Of a DNA stretch of 64,000 bases, positions 1 through 9,222 are shown piece after piece (position 1 is the first letter of the stretch; each line of letters starts with the position of its first letter). The notes under the pieces are model-generated. The model saw only the letters and a list, made by a program, of their open reading frames with translations, did not search any database and had not been told where the DNA came from. Source of the DNA: Vibrio gazogenes (GTDB lineage Bacteria > Pseudomonadota > Gammaproteobacteria > Enterobacterales > Vibrionaceae). A program made the position numbers and the translations under genes. The stretch covers positions 1,860,001-1,924,000 of the forward strand of contig NZ_CP018835.1 of assembly GCF_002196515.1 (NCBI RefSeq), written 5' to 3'.

Positions 1-2144
1 AAGAAACCGACTTCAATCGGCTGTTCAACCCACCAATGGAGTAGTTGCTCTGGATCTCGCGAAGCTTCCAGCGATGGCATCGTCAATGTCGCACCGGCAC
101 TTAATGGGGGCCACACTTCCCAGACAACCGCATCGAATCCGAGCCCGGCAACACTTGACACACACGTGCCAGGCTGAACATGGAAAGCACGGTTATGCCA
201 GTTGACCAGATTCAGTAATTGGCGGTGTTCAACCATGACACCTTTTGGCTGACCGGTTGAGCCGGAAGTATAGATAATGTAAGCGAGATGTTCGGGGCCG
301 AGATCGCTGACGATAGGATCTGACGCAGGTTGCTCAAACCATAAGCCACGATCTTGCTGGGTATGAATCAGCTGTGATTCGGGCAATGTTTCAGCCATCA
401 GGCCGCTGAGATCAATCACCCCATCGGTCAGCACCACGGTCGGTGCACTGTCGGCAAGCATGTACTGCACACGTTCTGCCGGATACGCGGGATCAATCGG
501 TACATATCCGCCACCGGCTTTCAGTGTTGCCAGCATCGCGATCAATAAGTCAGGTCCCCGGCCACAGCAGATGGCAACCCGACTTTCCGGACCGACTCCG
601 AGCGAGCGTAAGTAATGAGCGAGACGGTTAGCACGAATGTTCAGCCCACCGTAATTGACACTTTCACCGGCACACGTCAGTGCAATATGTTCCGGATCTT
701 CACTGGCCCGTTGTTCAAACAATTCATGAATATATTGAGCCGGTGGAAACGCAATTTGCGTCTGATTCCATGCGTCAATCATCGACGACTCTTCTGGCAT
801 TTGCAGATGATAATGATTCACTGCCGTGAGTGCCGGTTCACTCACTACACTGGAGAAGAAGTGCATCAGGCGATAGAAATGAGAAGCCAGAGTCATTTCA
901 CTATACAAAGCAGCATTAGCATCGATACACAGCTCCAGCCCCTGTTGGGGGCCACGATCACAAATATTGATCGAGAGGTCGTCAATGGGCCCCAAAGTCA
1001 GGTTATTCACATTGACGGGCGCGTCACCAAACTTCATTTCATATTCAAACGGTAGGATATTGATATCCGTCGAGAACAGTTGTTCACTTTCGGTCAGAAT
1101 CCCAAGATCGGACGCCAGATCTTCACCGCGGTAGCATTGATGGCGTACGGCACCAAGAATACGGCGTTTTACCTGAGAGACGATATCGACGAGCGTGTCC
1201 TCAGAACCAATATTGAGCCGTAAGGGCAGTACATTGGAAACCATACCGGGGAATTGACGCAGTCTCTTATTGGTTCTCGCAACCATCGGGCACCCGACAA
1301 CCAGATCATCTTCTCCGGTAACACGGTGCAAATAAATCGCGATTAAAGCGATCAGCAACTGTGGCACCTGACTTTTACATTCAACCGCCAGTTCTCTTAA
1401 CATCCGGTTGGTGGATGCCGGTAAATACATCTGTTTGCGAATAATATTCGTGCAGGGGGCCTGTTTGTCAGACAAACTCACAGGCGCAGGCCGATCTTTC
1501 AGAACCTCTTGCCAATACGCTTTGTCGCGAAGGTAGTGTTTCGAGGCTTTGTATTCCTGCTCAATCTCGAGCGCTTCAGCCAACGAAATGAACTGACAGG
1601 CCGGCGGTTCTTCTCCTGCCACCAGTGCAGAATAAATTTCAGCCACACGGCTGGATAACAGAACCCCGCCAAAACCGTCCAGCACCAAATGGTGAACGCA
1701 GGCGTAATACCAAAAACGCTCCGGACCGAGTTGTAACAGCGCAAAAGAAAACGGAGGACCTTGCTCCAAGTCAAAGGGACGGGCTAAGTCGGCATTAATC
1801 CATGCTTTAGCTGCCCGTTGTGGATCAGATTCAGCCTGAAAATCGAGAATGGGTAATTCCCAGCCGGGAGCGACGCCAAACCGCTGCTTTGGCCCTTGAG
1901 GTGTCAGCTCAAAAACCTGTTGAAAAGATTCAATCTCTCTGGCCGTCCTGCGGATGGCCACTTCAAAAAGATCTGGCTGAACCACACCAGATATTTCCAG
2001 ATATTCGGTAATTTTAAAGAATTTGCCATGAGCATCAGGCTTGAGCTCTTGCGCAAACCAGATTCCCCGTTGAGCCGATGATAATGGAAGCGCCAAATGA
2101 CTTTCTCGCTCTAATTGAATAGAGGATTTATGGTTATCGTTCAT
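1..2144 (-). CDS. Nonribosomal peptide synthetase, N-terminal part (condensation + adenylation), runs off the window
   Basis: An open frame reads leftward from ATG at 2144 to the window edge with no stop, about 714 codons. Residues 1-450 are a condensation domain: the motif HHLVLDG lies near residues 147-153. From about residue 490 an adenylation domain follows, with the core motif YTSGSTGQPKG near residue 625. The protein starts directly with a C domain (PLSSAQRGIWFAQ), which is the organisation of EntF-like or VibF-like siderophore synthetases, where the first C domain accepts an acyl or dihydroxybenzoyl starter from another protein. A carrier domain and a thioesterase would lie to the left, unseen. 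The amino acid activated cannot be read because most of the specificity pocket is outside the window or unaligned. The NRPS family is certain; a siderophore product is only inferred. Confidence 0.93.
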   Translation of the reverse strand, partial: MNDNHKSSIQLERESHLALPLSSAQRGIWFAQELKPDAHGKFFKITEYLEISGVVQPDLFEVAIRRTAREIESFQQVFELTPQGPKQRFGVAPGWELPILDFQAESDPQRAAKAWINADLARPFDLEQGPPFSFALLQLGPERFWYYACVHHLVLDGFGGVLLSSRVAEIYSALVAGEEPPACQFISLAEALEIEQEYKASKHYLRDKAYWQEVLKDRPAPVSLSDKQAPCTNIIRKQMYLPASTNRMLRELAVECKSQVPQLLIALIAIYLHRVTGEDDLVVGCPMVARTNKRLRQFPGMVSNVLPLRLNIGSEDTLVDIVSQVKRRILGAVRHQCYRGEDLASDLGILTESEQLFSTDINILPFEYEMKFGDAPVNVNNLTLGPIDDLSINICDRGPQQGLELCIDANAALYSEMTLASHFYRLMHFFSSVVSEPALTAVNHYHLQMPEESSMIDAWNQTQIAFPPAQYIHELFEQRASEDPEHIALTCAGESVNYGGLNIRANRLAHYLRSLGVGPESRVAICCGRGPDLLIAMLATLKAGGGYVPIDPAYPAERVQYMLADSAPTVVLTDGVIDLSGLMAETLPESQLIHTQQDRGLWFEQPASDPIVSDLGPEHLAYIIYTSGSTGQPKGVMVEHRQLLNLVNWHNRAFHVQPGTCVSSVAGLGFDAVVWEVWPPLSAGATLTMPSLEASRDPEQLLHWWVEQPIEVGF

Positions 2145-2828
2145 ATTGATATTCACTCACACATTCTTGATAAATAGAATTCAAACATATGGACAAAATA
2201 ACAAAGCCAATAAATTAACAATGTTATTAAGATTAAATCTTTTTACTTTGTATAATAAAACAGTATTCAATTCAATCATGAACAATTGCCCTATATATTC
2301 AATAAACCAATGAGTAATGAATAGGAAAACCAATTAAAACAACCGATAAAGCGTCAATTTAATTGAAAACGTAATATAAATAATTCCAGTAAGATAAATT
2401 GTTTTTTTTCTTTCTTGGTAAAAAATCAAAATTAAATTAAATTTAATTGATAACAATGATATTTAAAAAATGGACCCGCTAAAGCCAAACCAAAAGAAAA
2501 CAAAAATAAGATCAATAAAAACAAATCATTGAAAGTAAATTCAGTGTATAAAAAAACAAGGAGAGTTGAGTAAAAATATTGTGGTCTAATTTGTTCACAC
2601 TGGATATGAGTATATCATGGAGAAAAGTACTGGATGAAAATCACACAAGAAAAAATAAAAAATCTCAATATACGAATAGAGACAAATAAAAAACAGGCCA
2701 GCAATTATTTTAAAAAATAACCACCAGCCAAAAACTAATAATATTTAGCAAAGTAAAACAGAGATTAATATTTCACAACAAATACCATCTTCAATAAAAT
2801 ATCAACAGTAATCAGAATTAAAATTAAT
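2145..2828. other. AT-rich intergenic region, no gene seen
   Basis: About 680 bases with very high A+T content, many A and T runs and no credible reading frame. It must contain the promoter of the leftward peptide synthetase and the end of the leftward TPP-enzyme transcript. No clear terminator hairpin or operator could be picked out by eye; a stretch near 2448-2470 is faintly Fur-box-like but too weak to call. Confidence 0.6.
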
Positions 2829-4406
2829 TCATGATAAAACAACCTCAATTAATTTCGGTCCGGATTCCAGCATCGCCTTTTGGAAAATCATATCAAATGA
2901 TTGACGCGTTTCAGCCTGAACAGCAGAAATGCCCATCCCTGATGCTAATCCAAGCCAATGAATGGATGGATTTTCCAAACTCATCAGGGAGGCCGCAGAT
3001 TGCCCCGGATTTTTTGCGCCGACACGTTGGAGTTCATGATTCAAAATACTGTACGAACGATTACTGAATATAACCGTTACAATATCTAGGTTTTCCCTTG
3101 CTTGAGTCCAGAGCGCGGGCAACAAATACATGGCACTCCCATCCCCTTGCAAATTGACCACCTTACGACCCGGACACGCAATCGCCGCACCAATCGAAAC
3201 CGCCATCATACTCCCCAACGCACCACCAGTCAGATTCAGATAGTCATGCGCCGCAGCGGTTTCGGTGATGTCATAATAGGGGAAACCGGATGATGCAGAT
3301 TCATCACTGATAATGGCATTGTCCGGTAAATATTTGGCAATAACCTGCATGACAAACTCCGCAGTCACCGGGCCATCAAACTCATATGTAGGCACCTGAT
3401 GTCTGGTGCGGTATGGCTCAATGTTCTCAGCCCCGCAAGCCTTGGCTAAATCTTCAAGTGCACGCGTACCATCTTCATGACTCTCAGTTAACCGAGTCAA
3501 ACGACAACCTTCCGGGGTCAGCCAGCTCGGTTTATCGGGGTAAGCAAAAAAGCTGACCGGAGGCTTAGCACCGACCAAGACTATCAATTCCGTACCCGCC
3601 AAAAAATCAGCAGCCTGTTCGGAAAGATAAGGTAACCGTTCAACCGGAACCCGACCTGCCCCGCGTTGAATACGCGGTGCAAACGTATCACACAATAGGC
3701 GGGCACCCGTTTTCGCAGCAATCTTCCCAGCCGCGGTTAATCCCGGCTCTAACAATGCTGCACCTCGCATAAGGATCGCTGTTTTGAGCCCACTGTTGAT
3801 CAAACCAGCCACGTGATGAATTTTCTCAATGGCGACGACGGTCGGTGCCGACGTCGCAAGTGGTAGAGCAACATGCTCGGCATCATTCCAGGCTGTATCT
3901 GCCGGCAGAATCAGTGTCGCAATTTGCCCCGGCGCTTGAGAAGCAACATGGACAGCCCGAGCCGCATCCTCTCCAATTTGTTGCGAACAAGAAGAGGTAT
4001 AAACCCACTCAGAGACTGGGCTCGCGAATCCATGAATATCAGAAGTTAATGGTGCATCATACTGTAGATGTGTGGTGGCATGATCACCGACGATATTCAC
4101 AATCGGAGAGCAGGCTCGTCTGGCATTATGTAAGTTGGCCAGACCGTTGGCTAATCCCGGTCCCAAATGAAGCAATGTACATGCTGGTTTGCCAGTCATG
4201 CGTCCATATCCGTCAGCGGCCCCCGTTGCCACATTTTCTTGAAGCGCCAGAACCGGACGCATCCCCGGCACACGATCCAATGCCGCAACGAAATGCATTT
4301 CTGATGTCCCTGGATTGGCGAAACAGACTTCAACACCACCCTCGACCAATGTACGCAACAGACTTTCAGCACCATTCATCGAACGGCTTTTTGTTGCCTC
4401 ACTCAT
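2829..4406 (-). CDS. Thiamine-diphosphate-dependent enzyme, acetolactate synthase/benzoylformate decarboxylase type
   Basis: The 525-residue protein has the three-domain layout of TPP enzymes. The N-terminal pyrimidine-binding domain holds the catalytic glutamate in LALQENVATGAADGYGRM (about residues 54-71). A central domain follows, and then a PP-binding domain with the metal and diphosphate motif that begins GDGSAMYLLPALW near residue 420 and ends at FSNRSY. Proteins of this type are usually annotated as acetolactate synthase large subunit-like, but no small regulatory subunit is next to it and the usual ilv neighbours are missing. The substrate is therefore unknown; a 2-oxo acid decarboxylase or carboligase is the safe description. 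It lies alone between an AT-rich gap and a bidirectional terminator, on the same strand as the peptide synthetase, so a role in supplying a precursor is possible but unproven. Confidence 0.85.
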   Translation of the reverse strand: MSEATKSRSMNGAESLLRTLVEGGVEVCFANPGTSEMHFVAALDRVPGMRPVLALQENVATGAADGYGRMTGKPACTLLHLGPGLANGLANLHNARRACSPIVNIVGDHATTHLQYDAPLTSDIHGFASPVSEWVYTSSCSQQIGEDAARAVHVASQAPGQIATLILPADTAWNDAEHVALPLATSAPTVVAIEKIHHVAGLINSGLKTAILMRGAALLEPGLTAAGKIAAKTGARLLCDTFAPRIQRGAGRVPVERLPYLSEQAADFLAGTELIVLVGAKPPVSFFAYPDKPSWLTPEGCRLTRLTESHEDGTRALEDLAKACGAENIEPYRTRHQVPTYEFDGPVTAEFVMQVIAKYLPDNAIISDESASSGFPYYDITETAAAHDYLNLTGGALGSMMAVSIGAAIACPGRKVVNLQGDGSAMYLLPALWTQARENLDIVTVIFSNRSYSILNHELQRVGAKNPGQSAASLMSLENPSIHWLGLASGMGISAVQAETRQSFDMIFQKAMLESGPKLIEVVLS

Positions 4407-4619
4407 TGCTTAAAACTCCCAATTTTTTATTCTGCAAGAGAGGAAGGGCATTAATGCACCTTTTTATCAAATTTAATACACATGATGCATAATATTTCAT
4501 AATTTTGTGTCTTCATACCTATTTAGAACTGCTCGGACCTGCAACCAGTTCTTGTGCAACCCATTTCAATTTGATAATTGAGACTCACAACTCAAGGAAA
4601 TGTATCTGGCAGCCACCAT

Positions 4620-4654
4620 AAAAAAGGCCTCCCTATCGAAGGGAGGCCTTTTTT
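4620..4654. terminator. Bidirectional intrinsic terminator
   Basis: A perfect stem (AAGGCCTCCC / GGGAGGCCTT) with a 7-nt loop is flanked by A and T runs on both sides, so it can act on either strand. It closes the queF transcript that arrives from the right on the minus strand. Confidence 0.9.
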
Positions 4655-4681
4655 ATGTTTTCTATGGCAGGACGTTAGTGA

Positions 4682-5503
4682 TTACTGGCGGTATTCCCGT
4701 CCGACCAACATCACGTCTTCAAAATCACTCCGGAATGGATTGATATCCAAACCACCCCGCCGGGTATAACGTGCGAGTACGGTAAGTTTCTCTGGGTTGC
4801 AGCATCGCTTGATGTCGGCAAAGATACGTTCAACACACTGTTCGTGAAACTCATTATGTTCCCGAAAAGAGATGATGTATCGCAACAGTGTTTCCCGATC
4901 AATTTCAGCCCCTTGATAGTGGATATAGACACTGCCCCAGTCAGGCTGATTCGTAACCAGACAATTCGATTTAAGCAGATGCGAACAAAGCTTCTCTTCA
5001 ACCCTGTTTGCAGAGGTCGCCCCTAGCAAGCGATCTTCATCATACCCATAACTGTCAATTTCAATATCCAGATCATCAATGCAGGTAAAGGATTTATCTG
5101 CACGAATTTCTAACGTTTCATCTACAGGTATCAGCTTCACCTGAACATCGCCACCTGATGCTGCACTCAAATCCTGAATCAACGTTTCAACCAGTTCTTG
5201 TTCCGAGACAAAAGCGGTCTGATTCAGGCTGTTCAGGTACAACTTGAAAGATTTAGACTCAATCAAATTCGGGCTGGTACACGGAATCATAAATTCTGCA
5301 ACGGCCACCATCGGTTTACCTTTCGGGTTCAACCAAGACAGTTCATAACCCGTCCATAAATCGTATCCGGAGAAAGCAGCACTATCACATGCTGTAATAT
5401 TGCCGCGCCCGCGAGCCCGGGGAATCGGATCAAGCAGTTGGGGAGTGTAGGTTGATATATAGTCTGTTTTCTTACCAAGATTTTTAGAATAAGTTGTATC
5501 CAT
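4682..5503 (-). CDS. queF: NADPH-dependent 7-cyano-7-deazaguanine reductase (preQ0 to preQ1)
   Basis: QueF reduces the nitrile of preQ0 to the aminomethyl group of preQ1, the last step before the queuine precursor is inserted into tRNA. At 273 residues this is the long, bimodular form found in proteobacteria. The QueF signature ESKSFKLYLNSLNQT (about residue 82) is the NADPH-binding helix. The nucleophilic cysteine lies in KSNCLVTNQPDWGS (about residue 180), followed by the conserved aspartate of the PDWG motif. The C-terminal SFREHNEFHEQC and RYTRRGGLDINPFRS motifs are intact. The start ATG at 5503 is 23 bases from the stop of the upstream transporter gene, so the two probably form one operon. 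Confidence 0.97.
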   Translation of the reverse strand: MDTTYSKNLGKKTDYISTYTPQLLDPIPRARGRGNITACDSAAFSGYDLWTGYELSWLNPKGKPMVAVAEFMIPCTSPNLIESKSFKLYLNSLNQTAFVSEQELVETLIQDLSAASGGDVQVKLIPVDETLEIRADKSFTCIDDLDIEIDSYGYDEDRLLGATSANRVEEKLCSHLLKSNCLVTNQPDWGSVYIHYQGAEIDRETLLRYIISFREHNEFHEQCVERIFADIKRCCNPEKLTVLARYTRRGGLDINPFRSDFEDVMLVGREYRQ

Positions 5504-5525
5504 AATGATCCACTAACGTTGTCGT

Positions 5526-6380
5526 TTATCGATTGATATATTTATTAAATAGCGCCCTTGCACCGTATATCGGGCCAACACCGACAATCGCATAGATACT
5601 CTTCACAACCACTTGGCAAATAAACATACTCCATAAGACCGTCGGACTGAGGATATGACTGAATGCCAGATAGATGAAAATCGCACTATCGATTAACGAC
5701 GCAAAGAATGTACTGAAAAAGACCCGTACGACCAATCGTCTGCCATTGGTCAGTTGTTTGATTTTCTGCAACAGATACGCATTCACGTTTTCCGAAACAA
5801 AGTAAGCAATCATTGAAGCCAGAAAAACCGAATTAATACTATGAATAATCGATTGATAACTCTCATTCACTGCTTGCCAGTCGCTGATAGTCGGTGCGTA
5901 ACCAGAGAGATTGAGCATCAATAACAGAAAAGCATTGGTCACGGTTGACAGCAGAATTGCAGCCCGGGCCATGCGTAGCCCATAAAATTCATTGAGAATA
6001 TCGACCAGAATAAACGAGATTGGATATAAGAAAATCGCAAAAGGGACAATGAAACCGGAGTTGGCAATCTCAATCGGCTTCACACCTGTGATGTTTGACA
6101 AGATGAAGACCGCTGAAAGTATCGTGGCGATGACAGCAAATGTAATCCAGTACGATTCTTTGCGATCCTGGATATCGTAAGCCCCTTGAAAACCTTCAGC
6201 ACTGTATAACTTACGACAAATTTCTTTGGTCTCTATCGGGCTCAGATCTTCTGCCACCGTACTGTTAAAAATTTCAGTCAGTGGGATAGACAATTGTTTG
6301 CCAGTCGCCAGTACCATCACATTCGCCACATGTTCCGGATGGCGACTGAACCCAATTAATTTATACTTTCTATTCTGCAT
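5526..6380 (-). CDS. Queuosine precursor transporter (COG1738/YhhQ family) with a soluble N-terminal extension
   Basis: This inner-membrane protein has about six membrane helices from residue 75 onward, with the family features FILVDILNEFYG, SENVNAYLL and DSAIFIYLAF. The family imports preQ0, preQ1 or queuine for tRNA modification, which fits its place next to queF. The preceding roughly 75 residues are soluble (GFSRHPEHVANVMVLATGK), an extension missing from the short E. coli YhhQ. The start was placed at ATG 6380 because AGGGAGGAG lies just upstream; an in-frame ATG 27 bases earlier is inside the regulator gene and lacks that site. The gene overlaps the 3' end of the upstream regulator by 11 bases, pointing to translational coupling. 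Confidence 0.9.
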   Translation of the reverse strand: MQNRKYKLIGFSRHPEHVANVMVLATGKQLSIPLTEIFNSTVAEDLSPIETKEICRKLYSAEGFQGAYDIQDRKESYWITFAVIATILSAVFILSNITGVKPIEIANSGFIVPFAIFLYPISFILVDILNEFYGLRMARAAILLSTVTNAFLLLMLNLSGYAPTISDWQAVNESYQSIIHSINSVFLASMIAYFVSENVNAYLLQKIKQLTNGRRLVVRVFFSTFFASLIDSAIFIYLAFSHILSPTVLWSMFICQVVVKSIYAIVGVGPIYGARALFNKYINR

Positions 6381-6972
6381 ATAACCGCTCCTCCCTGACG
6401 CATCCAATTAATATTTCGCCATCTCTGAGTACATAATTTTCAGATTCAATTTTTAAAGAATTTCTGGATGTTAAAATAACAAGATCATCAATATCGTTGC
6501 GTTTAAACCGTTCAATCACCAGTAATGAACCAACCTGATATCGATGTGTGAATGGGGTTGTAATAATCAAGCCAATCATATTGGATTCATCCGAGAAATA
6601 ATATGTCGTCGGATGAACAACAATTAACTCACCAATATATTTATCCAGTGAAGCAATTAGCTCTTTCTCATTAACCATTGGGATGCACAACGGATTTTTA
6701 TTGCCATCCGGAGAGATCAATTGATTACGGTACTCGATGGCTTCCAGATTACTCTCTTCAATGACCCGGCACGTCGTACCAAAGAAACTCGCAATTTTTT
6801 CAACTGTTTGCGTCTGAATTCGATCGACTTTACCATCCAGAATATTGTAAATGGTCGTTCTGGTTATTCCCGTACGTTCAGAAAAGGATTTCTTACTTTC
6901 GTTACGACTTTTAATCGCATAAGAAATATTATTTTTAATATTATCTATTTTTTCTTGTTTACTTAATTTCAT
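6370..6972 (-). CDS. HTH (XRE-type) transcriptional regulator of the queuosine cluster
   Basis: The N-terminal 65 residues contain a helix-turn-helix of the Cro/C1 type (SFSERTGITRTTIYNILDGK), followed by a roughly 130-residue domain rich in beta-strand residues that I do not recognise; it ends in LRDGEILIGCVREERLYAE. The start is set at ATG 6972 (MKLSKQEK); an in-frame ATG at 7023 would add 17 residues but has no ribosome-binding site. Its stop lies inside the start region of the precursor transporter, so it is the first gene of a regulator-transporter-queF operon and probably controls it. The C-terminal domain could sense a deazapurine ligand, which is inference from context only. Confidence 0.82.
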   Translation of the reverse strand: MKLSKQEKIDNIKNNISYAIKSRNESKKSFSERTGITRTTIYNILDGKVDRIQTQTVEKIASFFGTTCRVIEESNLEAIEYRNQLISPDGNKNPLCIPMVNEKELIASLDKYIGELIVVHPTTYYFSDESNMIGLIITTPFTHRYQVGSLLVIERFKRNDIDDLVILTSRNSLKIESENYVLRDGEILIGCVREERLYAE

Positions 6973-7257
6973 GTACCGCCCAACCATACGCTGTATCATA
7001 GATATCAGTAAATTGATGCCCATTCAAAGCGAAACAAATTGCGTGATCTAGATCAACATTAGCTAACCAAATATTGAACATTTTTGGATGCGTTCTGTAA
7101 AATAACTAAAAGATACCGTCTTTAGTATGATAAACAGCAAATTTACAACTATTGATTAACTTTTAAATTTATGATCAGTAGCCTTTAAAATCAATATAAT
7201 ATTAATTGCGAATTACTAATAACATAAATATCAACAGTCGGTGGTTAGGATAATATT

Positions 7258-7470
7258 ATGGGCACAATGTCAGAACTAAAAGAAAATGAAAGTGGTGTGG
7301 ATGATGTATTATTCTGGTGCCACGTTGTGAGCCAGTGCAGCGTTCCCACATCAGGTGAACTCTCTCCGGCTGAAAAGGATGCACTACACCGAGCCATCAT
7401 GGCTCTACATACAACCACAACACTCTATACCAACAGTGTCACTGAGGCCGTTGTCTCTGAAGAAGTTTGA
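7258..7470 (+). CDS. Small hypothetical protein, 70 residues
   Basis: A short frame starts at ATG 7258 after a GGTTAGGAT stretch and runs to TGA at 7470. An internal ATG at 7267 is an alternative start. The product is acidic, has two cysteines (VLFWCHVVSQCSV) and a helical middle (SPAEKDALHRAIMALHTTTT). There is no signal peptide or membrane helix, and I do not recognise a family. It stands alone, divergent from the queuosine-cluster regulator with a 285-base AT-rich gap between them. The composition looks coding, but it has no supporting partner. Confidence 0.5.
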   Translation: MGTMSELKENESGVDDVLFWCHVVSQCSVPTSGELSPAEKDALHRAIMALHTTTTLYTNSVTEAVVSEEV

Positions 7471-7649
7471 ATCAGTTGAATATCTGTTGAATAACAGCAA
7501 AGTGCTGTTGATAACACTTCCTGAACCGGATGACGTTCATGTTTAGTCATCCCCATGATTACACCCATTTTCCACCGATGAAACGGCTTGATGACGTGAA
7601 TGCCGCTTTTCCTCACATCAGCGCCTAGCAGTGTAACCCCACAAACAAG

Positions 7650-8825
7650 CTAGCCAAGGCGGTTGAGACGCACAACTGGAATATCTTTTCTGACCAAAGC
7701 ACGGCTATTAATCGCTTTCATCGTTGTACCGTCAAGATAGGATGCCTGATGGGCGTAATAGCTGTTCAGCGGATGGTTATAGGTTTGCGGAGCTCTGGGA
7801 GGCAAACCGATCAAGGTTTCTTGCTGGGAATCACTCTTTTGAGACTGAATCGTCAGTTCATCACCAATTTTCAACGCCATCGGGTTCGCATGATACTGCG
7901 GATTTAAATCTAAGAGCTCTTTGGCTGATAAACCATAACGCACTGCAATCTCAAGCCAGCTCTCTCGTCGGTTGGTTCCGGGAATCCGCTGCACGGTATG
8001 GAGTGTCTCTGCTGCATTTTTGGGTGCCCGCTCAGCACGCTGCTCCAACGTCCGCAGGACAACCGGCTCACGCGTGATCGCCAGTAACGCCTGCAGATCT
8101 AATCTGACAGCATGTTTGTCCAGCCACGTTTCATTCAATGCATCAAGTTGCGCCCTAGTGATCGGCTTTTTCAGGTAAAGCAGATGCTGGTTGTGCACAT
8201 CGCGACAACCAATCTTCCAGAACACCAGCAACGCATCATGGGCACAAGGACAGCCTCTCGCCTGATTGAGTTTTTCATGCCGCGACAGCGTGGCATAGAA
8301 ACTACCCGACCCACCCGGCATCAGATGATATTCCTGAACCAGCCGAGCCTGATGAAAATGGTAAATGTATCCTTCAGTTGGTAGCCCCAGATGATCACCA
8401 ACCTGAATCGCCGGCTGAACCGGAATAAAGGCTTCCCGCACAAACCCTGAACCAATCGGTTTGACCTGAATCGGATGCGGAACACTCACACCCAAAGGAC
8501 TGAGGTCATTAAAAGCCATAATCCGTTTCGGGTCGTTATAAGCGGTATAGTAGGTATAACGGGTGCCGTATTCTGTCGAATATTGATTCTGCGGGCTGGT
8601 CGTCAGCTCAACCTCCTGCCCTTTCAGTGCAAACCCATAGCGAAGCATTGCACGACGGGACTCATCAGAACAGGCGATTTCCAAATGATATTCGAACCTG
8701 ACATTCGGGATTTGATCCGGACGTTCCGGCAACGTCGGAGCGGCACTGTAAGAAGATGTGGAAAAGGAACACTGAGAGTGATTCGATTCTGCAAGGATAT
8801 CGGCACTGATTTTCGACTGAATCAT
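7650..8825 (-). CDS. LysM-domain protein of unknown function
   Basis: The 391-residue protein has no obvious signal peptide. A LysM-like module lies around residues 275-335: HTVQRIPGTNRRESW, then a helix-rich segment IAVRYGLSAKELLDLNPQY and the closing strand LKIGDELTI. LysM modules bind N-acetylglucosamine-containing glycans such as peptidoglycan. The first 230 residues are not recognised; they include a cysteine pair in ARGCPCAHDALLVFW. Similar LysM proteins often accompany type VI secretion or Rhs effector genes, and a giant Rhs-type gene lies 1.6 kb away on the same strand, but no VgrG, Hcp or PAAR gene is visible here. The link to secretion is therefore weak. Confidence 0.7.
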   Translation of the reverse strand: MIQSKISADILAESNHSQCSFSTSSYSAAPTLPERPDQIPNVRFEYHLEIACSDESRRAMLRYGFALKGQEVELTTSPQNQYSTEYGTRYTYYTAYNDPKRIMAFNDLSPLGVSVPHPIQVKPIGSGFVREAFIPVQPAIQVGDHLGLPTEGYIYHFHQARLVQEYHLMPGGSGSFYATLSRHEKLNQARGCPCAHDALLVFWKIGCRDVHNQHLLYLKKPITRAQLDALNETWLDKHAVRLDLQALLAITREPVVLRTLEQRAERAPKNAAETLHTVQRIPGTNRRESWLEIAVRYGLSAKELLDLNPQYHANPMALKIGDELTIQSQKSDSQQETLIGLPPRAPQTYNHPLNSYYAHQASYLDGTTMKAINSRALVRKDIPVVRLNRLG

Positions 8826-9222
8826 ATGGGTTCACTGACGTTTCTTATTGATGAGTACGGGACTATTTTTAACCAACGCGAATGAAACGCTACAAGGTGC
8901 TTATTCTACACAAAAACGCATCTATGTGTATGCAATGCTCAGTTGCAATTTAAAAACCTTGAACCAATGTAGCGATTCTGCGCACTTTCTATAAAACGTA
9001 TCAATCATAACGTCAAAACGATTGATAAAGTCAAGGTAAAGCAAAATATCAGCAATAGCGGGTGAAATGTGCAGTGCCACATTTTTCGAATTTATGGTCA
9101 CATTTTTACGACAGAACCACCAGTCAATGGCATCATCCGTTGATTACTTCTACACTCAAGTCCAGAATTTTACAGACGCCACATTTCTCACTGAAACCAA
9201 CGTCACAACAAAGGAGGTACTG
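8826..9222. other. Intergenic region between divergent genes
   Basis: About 400 bases separate the LysM gene (leftward) from the Rossmann-fold gene (rightward). An open frame continues upstream of the chosen start at 9223, but it has no ribosome-binding site and its composition is unlike the gene. I see no repeat or clear operator. Confidence 0.5.

Noticed and set aside
3845..4492. 215-codon rightward frame antisense to the TPP enzyme
   Set aside because: The opposite strand encodes a clear, full-length enzyme; this frame shows no domain.
9067..9222. N-terminal extension of the Rossmann-fold gene
   Set aside because: A near-perfect ribosome site at 9211-9218 fixes the start at 9223, and the upstream 52 residues look non-coding.
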